Source: Clostridiales bacterium mt11 | GTDB taxonomy: Bacteria; Bacillota; Clostridia; Tissierellales; Tepidimicrobiaceae | DNA length: 39,881 nt | Assembly (NCBI GenBank): GCA_001282665.1 | Contig: LN874947.1 | Location: 347,105-386,985 of the forward strand | Reading direction: 5' to 3' | In this document: positions 1 to 7,236 of the stretch, piece after piece | Numbering within the stretch: the stretch's first letter is position 1 | Layout: every line of letters starts with the position of its first letter | The notes under the pieces: model-generated | What the model was told of the DNA's origin: nothing | Database searches by the model: none | The model's input: only the letters and a program-made list of their open reading frames with translations | Program-made: the position numbers and the translations under genes

Positions 1-128
1 GGAAAAGCATATCCTATATCATCTGTTGGCCGCTGCAATAAAATTTTTTCATCTTTTATCAATATTCCTGCTACTCTATAGCTAAAAATATTCTCTTCTG
101 TTTTAAATAAAATATCTTTATTCTTCAA
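1..128 (-). CDS. NUDIX hydrolase, N-terminal part (cut by window edge)
   Basis: Only the first 42 codons lie in the window. They read LKNKDILFKTEENIFSYRVA and then GILIKDEKILLQRPTDDIGYA, ending just before the expected GG of the Nudix box. The pattern of a strand with 'GILI..EKILLQR' is typical of the first beta strands of Nudix pyrophosphohydrolases that cleave nucleoside diphosphates linked to X. The start is a TTG at 128, preceded by GAGAGGTGA with 5 to 8 bases spacing; the only nearby ATG (144) opens an 8-codon dead-end frame. The catalytic box itself is outside the window, so substrate cannot be judged. Confidence 0.75.
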   Translation of the reverse strand, partial: MKNKDILFKTEENIFSYRVAGILIKDEKILLQRPTDDIGYAF

Positions 129-238
129 ACTCGTCACCTCTCATTTATAAAATTCTGTTTCGCTATAAATTCCTCATCTAATAATGCTATTAACCCTTTT
201 ACCATCTTTCTTTAATATAATTAAATCTAATATCCTAA

Positions 239-745
239 CTATATATATCTAATCACATCTTTTAATGAATCTATGATTATTGTTTTTCCTTCTCTTTTTC
301 CTAATCCTATTCCAAATGTTTTTATTCCTAACTTTTCTCCAAGTTCAACATCGCATAAAGAATCTCCTACGATAAAACAATCCTTTAAATCAATTTCAGA
401 ATACTTTTCCAATGTCATTTTTATCAAACCTTCTTTTGGTTTCATACAATTACAATTCCTATGTCTCGAATGAGGACAATAGAAGATATCCAATATTTCT
501 ATCCCATTATCCTCTATTCTTTTTAAAAATTTATTTGTAAAATCCTTATATCGTTGTATGGAAATAATCTTTTCATCTATTAAATATTGATTTGTTATAA
601 TAATAATTTCATAACCCTTTTGTTTTATCTTTTTAAGTCCTTCTATTGAGCCATTTATAAAAACAGGTTCAGTTATATCTTTCCAGAGTTCATCTTCATA
701 ATCTTGTATAATTGTTCCATCTCTATCCAAAAAAGCAACCTTCAA
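239..745 (-). CDS. HAD-IIIA phosphatase, GmhB/HisB-N-like
   Basis: A 168-residue HAD-superfamily phosphatase. The nucleophile motif FLDRDGT (D7, D9) opens the protein, TNQ at 51-53 is motif II, and GDSLCD (D128, D132) is motif IV. Between them lie C90, H92, C98 and C100, the Cys/His zinc loop known from D-glycero-D-manno-heptose-1,7-bisphosphate phosphatase and histidinol-phosphatase domains. This places it in the GmhB-like group acting on a small phosphorylated metabolite; the exact substrate is unknown, and no heptose or histidine gene is adjacent. The start is a TTG at 745 behind AGGGG with 7 bases spacing. It sits upstream of the NUDIX gene on the same strand with a 110-base gap. Confidence 0.8.
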   Translation of the reverse strand: MKVAFLDRDGTIIQDYEDELWKDITEPVFINGSIEGLKKIKQKGYEIIIITNQYLIDEKIISIQRYKDFTNKFLKRIEDNGIEILDIFYCPHSRHRNCNCMKPKEGLIKMTLEKYSEIDLKDCFIVGDSLCDVELGEKLGIKTFGIGLGKREGKTIIIDSLKDVIRYI

Positions 746-791
746 ATACTCACCCCTATCACCCTAAATTAAAATAATTACAACAAATTTA

Positions 792-819
792 ACACAGAAG
801 AACCGTCCCCTTGTTTTCC
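792..819. repeat. Possible REP-like element (ACACAGAAGAACCGTCCCC...)
   Basis: A short GC-richer island in an AT-rich intergenic region begins ACACAGAAGAACCGTCCCC and ends TTGTTTTCC. From memory, near-identical words (AGAACCGTCCCCTTGT) are scattered many times in some clostridial genomes, often near Y1/IS200-like transposases. Only one copy is in this window, so the repeat nature cannot be shown here. The rest of the 219-base gap (746-964) holds an extended -10 promoter for the next gene. Confidence 0.3.
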
Positions 820-905
820 AAACTGATTATATCAAAATTTTCACACAATAGATACCATCTATTCTCTAATTTTAAATATCTGAATAGCATAGAACTATCA
901 AAACG

Positions 906-914
906 TGATATAAT
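906..914 (+). promoter_or_regulatory. Extended -10 promoter (TGATATAAT)
   Basis: TGATATAAT gives a perfect TATAAT at 909-914 with the TGn extension. There is no good -35 at 17 bases. It lies about 50 bases upstream of the ATG at 965. Confidence 0.45.
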
Positions 915-964
915 TGGACTATATTATTTCAAAATTTAATACAAATTAAGGAGTAGATATTTAT

Positions 965-1618
965 ATGAACAGATATAAGGGAATTATTTTTGATTTAGAC
1001 GGGACTTTACTAAATACAATTGAGGACATAAGTGATAGCATGAATGAGGTACTTCAAGCATTTAATTTGAATACTTATTCTTATGAAGAGTATAAGCATA
1101 AGATAGGGGGAGGCTTCAGAAATCTAGTATTAAATAGTTTCCCTGAAGGAACTGATGAGAGTACCATTGATGAAGCTTTAGAGATGCTTCTTAAAATTTA
1201 TTCTGAGAAATACATCAATAAAACCCGACCATATGATGGAATTAATGAACTATTGAACCTACTAGTTGAAGGAAATATAAAATTAGGAGTCAATTCAAAT
1301 AAGAAAGATGAATATACTAAAAACTTAATTTATAAATTCTTTGATGGGATACCTTTTATAGATGTTTATGGACAAAGAGAAAATGTCCAAATCAAACCAG
1401 ACCCCATTACAGCATTAGAAATTGCTGAAAATATGAACCTTAAACCAGAAGAAATATTATTTATAGGGGATTCAAAGACGGATATCTTAACAGCAAAAAA
1501 TGCCCATATGGATAGCGTGGGGGTCGTCTGGGGTTTTAGAAATCGTGAGGAATTATCTAAACATGGTGCAAAATATATAGTTTCAGATTGGAAAGAGATC
1601 GTAGATATAATTGGATAG
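965..1618 (+). CDS. HAD-IA hydrolase, phosphoglycolate phosphatase-like
   Basis: A 217-residue HAD hydrolase with a helical cap (subfamily IA). FDLDGTLLNT near residues 9-18 carries the nucleophile and acid/base Asp, NSNKKD (about 110-115) is motif II with Lys nearby, and GDSKTD (about 168-173) is motif IV. Length and motif layout match Gph/PgmB/YhcW-type phosphatases. Family members remove phosphate from 2-phosphoglycolate, pyrophosphate or sugar phosphates; substrate cannot be assigned. AAGGAG precedes the ATG by 11 bases. It stands alone and is followed by a long hairpin and a convergent gene. Confidence 0.8.
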   Translation: MNRYKGIIFDLDGTLLNTIEDISDSMNEVLQAFNLNTYSYEEYKHKIGGGFRNLVLNSFPEGTDESTIDEALEMLLKIYSEKYINKTRPYDGINELLNLLVEGNIKLGVNSNKKDEYTKNLIYKFFDGIPFIDVYGQRENVQIKPDPITALEIAENMNLKPEEILFIGDSKTDILTAKNAHMDSVGVVWGFRNREELSKHGAKYIVSDWKEIVDIIG

Positions 1619-1624
1619 CAAACA

Positions 1625-1672
1625 GACACAGGGATACTATCTTCATTTTTAAAACCGATAGTATCCTGTGTC
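1625..1672. terminator. Long hairpin between convergent genes
   Basis: GACACAGGGATACTATC (1625-1641) pairs with GATAGTATCCTGTGTC (1657-1672): 16 pairs with one bulged G and a 15-base loop. Neither side has a clear T-run, so it may terminate weakly, block exonuclease, or be a mobile hairpin. The outer ACACAGG/CCTGTGT recalls REP-type palindromes. Confidence 0.5.
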
Positions 1673-1717
1673 TAGAATTATATTTTGAAAAATGTTCATC
1701 AATAATAAAAAACAAAC

Positions 1718-2344
1718 TTAAAGTTTCTTATTAAAACCTTTCGATTTATTGCCCTTTTTAGATGCAATTATTACTATACCTATAATCAATACTATGCCAT
1801 ATGATACAATAAAGAGTAATAATTCCATTGGGTTTAAAGGATATGGACTAATTGGGTAACCTTTTATTAGATTAATAATCATTGATATTGGCATAAAGAT
1901 TAGCAATGCCAAATTGGTAATCTTTAAAATCATAGGTACAGGTTCTGATGAAGAAATAGCCCTACCAATTAATAATGCAGCAATGCCAACAATTTGAATA
2001 ATCATTCCACCAGCTATGGAATCAAGGTTTTGCTTCTCATGCCACCCACCAATAGCACAAATTAATCCAATTGAAATAAAAAATGCAGATGCAATAAAAA
2101 GAATTTTAACATAGATATGCTTCTTTTCAGAATTATTATTCTTGCTTTCAGATTCTTTTAATAAATAGTCCGTTGATACTGAAAAAAAATCACTGATTAA
2201 AATTATTTTACTTACATCAGGAATTGAATCATCCAATTCCCATTTGGAAATAGACTGACGAGAAACATCTAACTTTTCAGCTAATTCCTCTTGTGACATA
2301 CCTTTTGATTTTCTAAGTTGCTGCAATTTTTGTCCTAAAGTCAT
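1718..2344 (-). CDS. XRE-family regulator with C-terminal membrane helices
   Basis: About 208 residues. The N-terminal 60 residues form a Cro/C1-type helix-turn-helix: LGQKLQQLRKSKGMSQEELA then KLDVSRQSISKWELD. After a short linker the C-terminal half has four or so hydrophobic segments (IYVKILFIASAFFISIGLIC, then further helices to residue 200) and a basic tail. This layout is common in clostridial membrane-anchored XRE regulators, often thought to sense envelope or bacitracin-like stress, but the signal is unknown. ATG at 2344 is chosen over a GTG three codons upstream because AGGAGG sits 8 bases before it. A perfect palindrome about 80 bases upstream may be its own operator. Confidence 0.8.
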   Translation of the reverse strand: MTLGQKLQQLRKSKGMSQEELAEKLDVSRQSISKWELDDSIPDVSKIILISDFFSVSTDYLLKESESKNNNSEKKHIYVKILFIASAFFISIGLICAIGGWHEKQNLDSIAGGMIIQIVGIAALLIGRAISSSEPVPMILKITNLALLIFMPISMIINLIKGYPISPYPLNPMELLLFIVSYGIVLIIGIVIIASKKGNKSKGFNKKL

Positions 2345-2421
2345 TAAGACCACCTCCTATTTATGATATTTAGTTTAGCATCCTTCCTAGTTGCACTCTA
2401 TCAAATAGACTTTGAATCTCC

Positions 2422-2436
2422 GCAACTGCCAGTTGC
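2422..2436. promoter_or_regulatory. Perfect palindrome GCAACTG-C-CAGTTGC, candidate XRE operator
   Basis: A 15-base perfect dyad, with a further half-like word GTTGCACT at 2391-2398. It lies in the promoter region of the XRE gene, so autoregulation is the simple reading. The whole gap 2345-2688 holds no gene; besides this dyad it contains TATAAT at 2649-2654, a candidate -10 for the radical SAM gene. Confidence 0.45.
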
Positions 2437-2688
2437 AAGTGCTATTTTAAGCCATTTCACAAATATTATATAAAGAGTTTTCATAATGTAAAAAAATTAA
2501 TAAGCAAATTCATTATACCAAATTTTTTTACACCATAAGCAAATTTTATTTCTCTAATTTAGAATGAAAATTAATATTTATATAACTATTGAGCATATGT
2601 ACAACTAAAAATCCTTTATTGTTCATAGTATACTTAAAGGATATAGGATATAATGAAAAAGAAAAGCAAGAAGGGGGAGATGATAGAT

Positions 2689-3786
2689 ATGGAGAACAAT
2701 GAGCTTACTCTATATATTAATAAAGCAATTGGCAATATCGTTTCAGATGTTCTTGTTAACACTTTAAACAATCCAAAAGAAAGTGCATTTCTTTTAAAAT
2801 ATGGGAAGCAGAGCAAGGAATCCATGAAAAGAAGGGTTAAATACGAGGAAAAAGGGCAGCATATTCCTGCGTTTTTAATTTCCAGCATCACTAATTCTTG
2901 CAATTTATTCTGTAAGGGATGTTATGCAAGAAACAATGGTATATGTAATGAAAAAAGTCAAAAACAAATGCTTACCGATAAACAATGGGAAGATATTTTT
3001 AGACAGGCTTCTGAATTGGGTATAGGATTCAATTTGCTTGCAGGTGGCGAACCCCTTATTCGGAAAGATGTAATACAAAAAGCAGCAGCTTTTCAAAATA
3101 TAGTTTTTCCCATATTTACAAATGGCACTCTAATAGATGATGATTATTGTGAGCTCTTCGATAAAAATCGCAATCTTGTTCCAATATTGAGTATAGAAGG
3201 GCTACAGGAAACCACTGATTCTCGAAGAGGAAAAGGAATATATCTTCAACTATTAGATAAAATGAAGATGCTCCAACAGCATAAAATATTATTCGGTGTT
3301 TCCATTACTGTAACGAAGAATAATATCCTTGAGGTAAGCCATATTAACTTTATGAGGCAATTAGAATCATTGGGATGTGGATTGGTATTTTTTATTGAAT
3401 ATGTCCCAATAGATAAGTCTACAATGAACCTTGCATTTTCTGATACAGATCGATATGAATTGGAGAATCGTCAGCAGGTATTAAGAGCTGAATTTCCATC
3501 TATACTATTTCTATCGTTTCCTGGAGATGAAAAAAGTATGGGAGGCTGTTTAGCCGCTGGCAGAGGATTTTTTCACATTAATCCCTATGGAGAAGCAGAA
3601 GCTTGCCCATTTTCACCATACTCTGATCGAAATCTCCAGACTTCTACACTATTAGAAGTTTTACAATCTCCTTTCTTTAAAAAACTCCAAGAAGACCGTT
3701 TAGTTGGCGGAGAACATATTGGAGGTTGTACGCTGTTTGAAAAGCAATCAGCTGTAGAAGATATTTTAAAATTAGTAAAAGAATAG
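2689..3786 (+). CDS. Radical SAM protein with partial SPASM-like C-terminus
   Basis: About 365 residues. CNLFCKGC (C71, C75, C78) is the CX3CX2C iron-sulfur motif of radical SAM enzymes and LAGGEPLIR is the GGEP SAM-binding motif. The C-terminal third has Cys residues in GGCLAAGRGFFHINPYGEAE, ACPF and GGCTLF, which look like a reduced SPASM/twitch auxiliary cluster region. Such proteins modify peptides or small molecules; no precursor peptide was found nearby, so the role is open. In-frame ATGs lie at 2653 and 2680. The one at 2689 is preferred because GGGGGAG precedes it by 9 bases and TATAAT (2649-2654) overlaps the first ATG. Single-gene unit, converging on a NUDIX gene. Confidence 0.75.
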   Translation: MENNELTLYINKAIGNIVSDVLVNTLNNPKESAFLLKYGKQSKESMKRRVKYEEKGQHIPAFLISSITNSCNLFCKGCYARNNGICNEKSQKQMLTDKQWEDIFRQASELGIGFNLLAGGEPLIRKDVIQKAAAFQNIVFPIFTNGTLIDDDYCELFDKNRNLVPILSIEGLQETTDSRRGKGIYLQLLDKMKMLQQHKILFGVSITVTKNNILEVSHINFMRQLESLGCGLVFFIEYVPIDKSTMNLAFSDTDRYELENRQQVLRAEFPSILFLSFPGDEKSMGGCLAAGRGFFHINPYGEAEACPFSPYSDRNLQTSTLLEVLQSPFFKKLQEDRLVGGEHIGGCTLFEKQSAVEDILKLVKE

Positions 3787-3812
3787 AAATTATCTCTTCT
3801 CTATTCTTTTAC
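3775..3812. terminator. Bidirectional terminator built from both genes' last codons
   Basis: GTAAAAGAATAGA (3775-3787) and TCTATTCTTTTAC (3800-3812) form a perfect 13-pair stem with a 12-base loop. The arms are the last codons of the two converging genes: both end Val-Lys-Glu-TAG with identical bases. Confidence 0.65.
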
Positions 3813-4307
3813 TTCCCAATCTTGAACTGGAATCCAATTCATTATAGGCTGATTATCTTTTGCACTTACCGTTCCAACTAAAACATCATAAGTATTATAT
3901 CCATATTCTATATAATGCTTAAGTATCTCTTTTGTCGTTGTAGACAGATCTCTTTCAAATAATTCTTCTTTATTTATCCAAAACAATTCTCCTTCATCTG
4001 TTTGAATTACATTTCTTATCTTTGAATAAGCAAAGTATACATATTGAATTCTTATCTCATCTTTTGATCTTCTTAATACGATATATTTTAACTTTAGATT
4101 TTCTAAGTCTTCTTCTTTTATCCCCGTCTCTTCAAATATTTCACGTAAACATGCTTCTTGTGGTCTATTAATTTCATTTGGCTCAAGATGTCCTCCCACC
4201 CCTGCCCATATCCCAGGTGCAAATTTTCTATTTATCGATCTTTTCATCAATAGAAACTCTTCATTATTCATTAAATATGCTGTAGTGGTTGTCCTTAGCT
4301 TTATCAA
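3801..4307 (-). CDS. NUDIX hydrolase, MutT/8-oxo-dGTPase-like
   Basis: A 168-residue Nudix hydrolase. The Nudix box runs from about residue 38: GGHLEPNE, then REIFEETGI, i.e. GX5E...REUXEEXGU with a spacer two residues longer than the standard seven. That longer spacer is seen in a clostridial subgroup annotated as 8-oxo-dGTP diphosphatase. 'FAPGIWAGVGGHLEP' also fits this subgroup. It would cleave a (d)NTP-like substrate to a monophosphate, but specificity is not proven. The frame starts with TTG at 4307; AGGAGA lies almost directly against it, so the true start is not certain. It converges on the radical SAM gene and shares a terminator with it. Confidence 0.75.
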   Translation of the reverse strand: MIKLRTTTTAYLMNNEEFLLMKRSINRKFAPGIWAGVGGHLEPNEINRPQEACLREIFEETGIKEEDLENLKLKYIVLRRSKDEIRIQYVYFAYSKIRNVIQTDEGELFWINKEELFERDLSTTTKEILKHYIEYGYNTYDVLVGTVSAKDNQPIMNWIPVQDWEVKE

Positions 4308-4474
4308 TCTCCTACCGTTACTGAAAACTTATAAAAAGTTATAAAAATCAACTTTTATGTTTCATTCCTTGTTCAACGTATCCACTTTTGGATTAATCCT
4401 ACTTGTGTGGTCTTGATACTCCAAAGGCTTAAATTCCCCACTAACATATGGGTACATTTTACGACTTAAGTGAT
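4308..4474 (-). ncRNA. Candidate omega-RNA/right-end region downstream of tnpB
   Basis: Non-coding. On the minus strand it reads on from the tnpB stop through TTAGTGGGGAATTTAAGCC and GGAATGAAACAT to a small hairpin AAAAGTT/AACTTTT (4334-4356, 9-base loop). TnpB elements encode their guide RNA scaffold over the tnpB 3' end and this flank, with the guide taken from DNA beyond the element. Word content and position fit such an RNA, but no structure comparison was possible. Confidence 0.35.
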
Positions 4475-5248
4475 TTAAGCTACTTCTTGACCATAGTTTT
4501 TAAGATTTAAACTGGCATTATAGTCTCTATCTAATACAGAACCACAACATTCATAAATGTATTTTCTATTCCCTAACTTTAAGTCTTTATTATAGCTTCC
4601 ACACTGACTACAAGTTTTAGAACTTTGAAAATATCTATCTGCTACTATAAGTTTTATATTATTCCTTTCAGACTTATATTGTATTTGTCTATAAATTTCA
4701 TAGAATCGTTGTTCCTGAATAGCTTTAGATAAATGCTTGTTTTTCATCATACCACTTACATTCAAATCTTCTACCACAATAAAACTTGGTTTTCGCTTTA
4801 TTATTTCAGTAGTTGTTTGATGTGAGTAGTTATGGCGAATATTTGTAAGCCTTTGATTTAACTTTTTAAGTTGATTTTCTAATTTTACATGAGTTCCATT
4901 AAATTGTATCCTATCTGTGTCTACATAAAATGAAGGTTTAGACCTTTTCCTACTTTTAAATCTAGGGTATTTACTTTCTCCTTTGAAAAATTTAATATGA
5001 GCGTCGCAAGCATCTTTTATAGCTTGTTTAGTGATATTGTTGCTATAATTATTTAGCCAATTATATTCTTCTATTTGTTTTAGTTTAGTAAATTCTTTTC
5101 TTAATTCGTTATCAGAAATAAACTTACCACCATTTTTATAGTTTTCTATTTGTCTATTCAGCGTCCAATTGTATGCAAACCTGGCTACTCCAGCTGATTC
5201 AAACAATTTAGTATTTGATTTAAGTTTAATCTTAATACCTTTAATCAT
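4475..5248 (-). CDS. tnpB: TnpB (IS605/IS607 OrfB), internally deleted, lacks first RuvC Asp
   Basis: 257 residues instead of the usual 370-400. The N-terminal wedge/helical part is normal (MIKGIKIKLKSNTKLFESAG, then ARFAYNWTLN) up to about residue 124 (HVKLE). It then jumps straight to NQLKKLNQRLTNIRHNY, which in full proteins lies about 100-130 residues later. The lost part holds RuvC-I with the GIDLG aspartate. RuvC-II (IVVEDLNVSG, E160) and RuvC-III (LDRDYNAS, D242) remain. The zinc knuckle is CSQC (213-216) plus adjacent Cys 234-235 instead of a spaced pair. The frame is open throughout. Both junction sides in full-length relatives contain 'KLE', so a short-homology deletion is likely (inference). 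Nuclease activity is not expected. The start overlaps the tnpA end by 8 bases. Confidence 0.75.
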   Translation of the reverse strand: MIKGIKIKLKSNTKLFESAGVARFAYNWTLNRQIENYKNGGKFISDNELRKEFTKLKQIEEYNWLNNYSNNITKQAIKDACDAHIKFFKGESKYPRFKSRKRSKPSFYVDTDRIQFNGTHVKLENQLKKLNQRLTNIRHNYSHQTTTEIIKRKPSFIVVEDLNVSGMMKNKHLSKAIQEQRFYEIYRQIQYKSERNNIKLIVADRYFQSSKTCSQCGSYNKDLKLGNRKYIYECCGSVLDRDYNASLNLKNYGQEVA

Positions 5249-5434
5249 CTTCGGTTAACTCCTTAATCATCTTTTTAGCATTATTTGCTCTTTTACCTTG
5301 CAGCCTACAACTGAAATATGTTTACCATCAGAAACATGATGTGGTTTTAATTTCCCTTCTTTATCCCAATTTCTTAACGTTTGTGTGGTTATATTTAATT
5401 TATTAGCAAATTCTCCTATTGAGTAATATTTCAT
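5241..5434 (-). pseudogene. tnpA: IS607 tnpA remnant (serine recombinase, catalytic domain deleted)
   Basis: Starts behind GAGGTG with ATG at 5434 and reads MKYYSIGEFANKLNITTQTL then RNWDKEGKLKPHHVSDGK, the MerR-like DNA-binding start of IS607 TnpA. The frame then breaks. A second frame supplies the usual C-terminal tail GKRANNAKKMIKELTEDD, whose stop overlaps the tnpB start. About 140 codons, the whole serine recombinase domain, are gone and the join is out of frame; the first frame ends after 55 codons at 5267. Normal TnpA is about 200 residues. Confidence 0.75.
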
Positions 5435-5526
5435 TTTATCACCTCAATAATATTAAGACGATCACTATAAAACGCTTTAGCTTCTTGTAATTATTTATAA
5501 ATATATTTCGACTGTTCTAACTCCCC

Positions 5527-6072
5527 TTAATTATCACTTAAGCAATACTCCAATTGACAATCACATGGCTCTTCTTCTACCAATTTAGCATTATATTCCA
5601 CTGCCTCCACACACCCAACAGCTTTATAAAAAGCCTGTGTCTCTTCAGATGAATGGGCAGATATATAAAGTTTTTGTGCACCCATTTCTTTTGCCTTTTT
5701 ACATATGAGAGAAAATAGCTTTTTCCCTATTCCCATACCACGCTTCTCATAAGATATATGAAGGCTTGAAAGTTGTAGATACTCTTTTTTAGAACCGAAA
5801 AGTTCATTTTCTATGGAAGCAAATCCAACTAGTATATCATTATCAAATACACCAAATACTGCACCACCTATATCTATGGTGTTTTGTAAGCATTTAACCA
5901 AATACTCATATTCTTTTAAATTCCAATGTTCAGTAAAAGCAATTTCTTTCAATACCCACTCTCCATCTTCTTTACGCCAACATTTCTTTACATCTTGATA
6001 GCGATTAAAATTTTTAAATAAATTTAGGTTTATTTCAGCTCTTTCTAATTGTCTATATGTAATCCTTTCCAA
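5527..6072 (-). CDS. GNAT N-acetyltransferase
   Basis: About 181 residues with a GNAT fold: strand VFGVFDNDILVGFASIENEL, then the LQLSSLHIS strand and the acetyl-CoA loop RGMGIGKKLF, followed by AKEMGAQKLYISAHSSEETQ and the FYKAVGC motif near the end. It transfers an acetyl group from acetyl-CoA to an amine on an unknown substrate. A CDCQLEYC Cys-rich tail is unusual. TTG at 6072 is preferred to the GTG three codons upstream, because that GTG is part of the ribosome site GGAGGTG while TTG lies 8 bases beyond it. Stand-alone gene. Confidence 0.8.
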   Translation of the reverse strand: MERITYRQLERAEINLNLFKNFNRYQDVKKCWRKEDGEWVLKEIAFTEHWNLKEYEYLVKCLQNTIDIGGAVFGVFDNDILVGFASIENELFGSKKEYLQLSSLHISYEKRGMGIGKKLFSLICKKAKEMGAQKLYISAHSSEETQAFYKAVGCVEAVEYNAKLVEEEPCDCQLEYCLSDN

Positions 6073-6232
6073 TGGATACACCTCCGCTCCCAGTAAATAG
6101 TTAATAATCTATCTGGATTTTATAAATTCAGTCAAATAATAAACCAGCCCTAATTAGTTTTATATTATAAAATGTATCTTCTTGATTTCTTCTAAGCAAT
6201 ACTCTAGAGAATAATTATAATGTACTTATTTC

Positions 6233-6994
6233 TTATTTAAACTTACAGTGGTAAAGGTAAGTTTCATATTCTAAAACTACACTTCCATTATTGCTATATT
6301 GATTAAATAAAACTTGTAACTCTGATATCATAGATTTAAAATTAGGATCCTCTTCATTTGGCATATATGAAAATGAAACTAATTCTCCTTTTAATCTCTC
6401 AAAATCAACTTTTTGAGGATTAGGAAAAACTTTTATATGTATAGTGCTATCATCAAAAAAATGCGACATATCATCATCACTTGATTCATCGGTATAACTT
6501 GCTTTATATTTTCTTATAAGTTTTAGATAATCGTGCATAAATCCATATGAGTTTTCTTTTCTGTAATTCCACAATAAAACAATTATTCCATTAGGCTTTA
6601 ATATTCTAAAGAATTCTTCTTTCGTAGGCTTTAAATTAAACCAATGAAATGCTTGTGCTACTGTAATAATATCAATTGATTTAGATTGTAATTGAGTATT
6701 TTCAGCAGAGCCATCAATAGAATAAAAATTATCATAATCTCCAAGTAAGTATTCCGCCACTTGTCTCATATCTTGATTTGGTTCTACAGCATACACTGTA
6801 TTCCCATTATCCAAGAACATTTTAGTACATATCCCTGTTCCTGAACCTATATCTACGATAAGGGAGTTTTTATTAAGACCAACAGAACTATGCAGATAAC
6901 TAATTATTTCATTAGGATACTCTGGTCTATATTTAGCATAATTCTGAACTCTATCACTAAACCTTTCCTTCGGCTTTAACTCTTCTAAATCCAT
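6233..6994 (-). CDS. Class I SAM-dependent methyltransferase
   Basis: About 253 residues. VDIGSGTGICTKMF is SAM-binding motif I, VYAVEPNQDMRQVA is motif II, and IITVAQAFHWFN with the RILKPNG helix gives the later motifs. The opening RFSDRVQNYAKYRPEYP and HWF motif mark the Methyltransf_11 group of small-molecule methyltransferases (SmtA/YcgJ-like); substrate unknown. ATG at 6994 is chosen because GGGGG stands 8 bases before it; the ATG 15 bases upstream has no ribosome site. The upstream gap 6995-7236 holds no gene. Confidence 0.8.
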   Translation of the reverse strand: MDLEELKPKERFSDRVQNYAKYRPEYPNEIISYLHSSVGLNKNSLIVDIGSGTGICTKMFLDNGNTVYAVEPNQDMRQVAEYLLGDYDNFYSIDGSAENTQLQSKSIDIITVAQAFHWFNLKPTKEEFFRILKPNGIIVLLWNYRKENSYGFMHDYLKLIRKYKASYTDESSDDDMSHFFDDSTIHIKVFPNPQKVDFERLKGELVSFSYMPNEEDPNFKSMISELQVLFNQYSNNGSVVLEYETYLYHCKFK

Positions 6995-7236
6995 TTCTAA
7001 TACCCCCATAAATTAATTTTATCTATCAATTTCTATTTTTTACGTCCCTAAATTTCCCAAAGATATACTTCATAATGAATCCTTATTCCTAAATGAAAAA
7101 ATATAATATGCAATGCCTTAATATTATTCCTTTATATGATAAAGGATAAATTCATTATAGCAGAATTTTCACACAATAATCACTTTCTAATTCTATAAAT
7201 TAAAATATTTAATTATATTTTCTATTCATAGCCAAC

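Larger units (their letters stand above)
4308..5434 (-). mobile_element. Internally deleted IS607-family element
   Basis: In minus-strand order it holds the start and end of a serine-recombinase tnpA, a tnpB frame, and a conserved-looking 3' tail. Each gene lacks a large middle part, so the element cannot move on its own. IS607 elements have no terminal inverted repeats, so the outer edges are estimates. No target-site repeat was seen. Confidence 0.7.

Noticed and set aside
134..205. A 23-codon frame (MVKGLIALLDEEFIAKQNFI...) whose stop lies in the ribosome site of the NUDIX gene
   Set aside because: Too short, no clear ribosome site and no recognised family. It may be the tail of a lost gene, but that cannot be supported.
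2653..2688. Earlier ATG start for the radical SAM protein (MKKKSKKGEM)
   Set aside because: TATAAT overlaps that ATG and the best ribosome site stands before the ATG at 2689.
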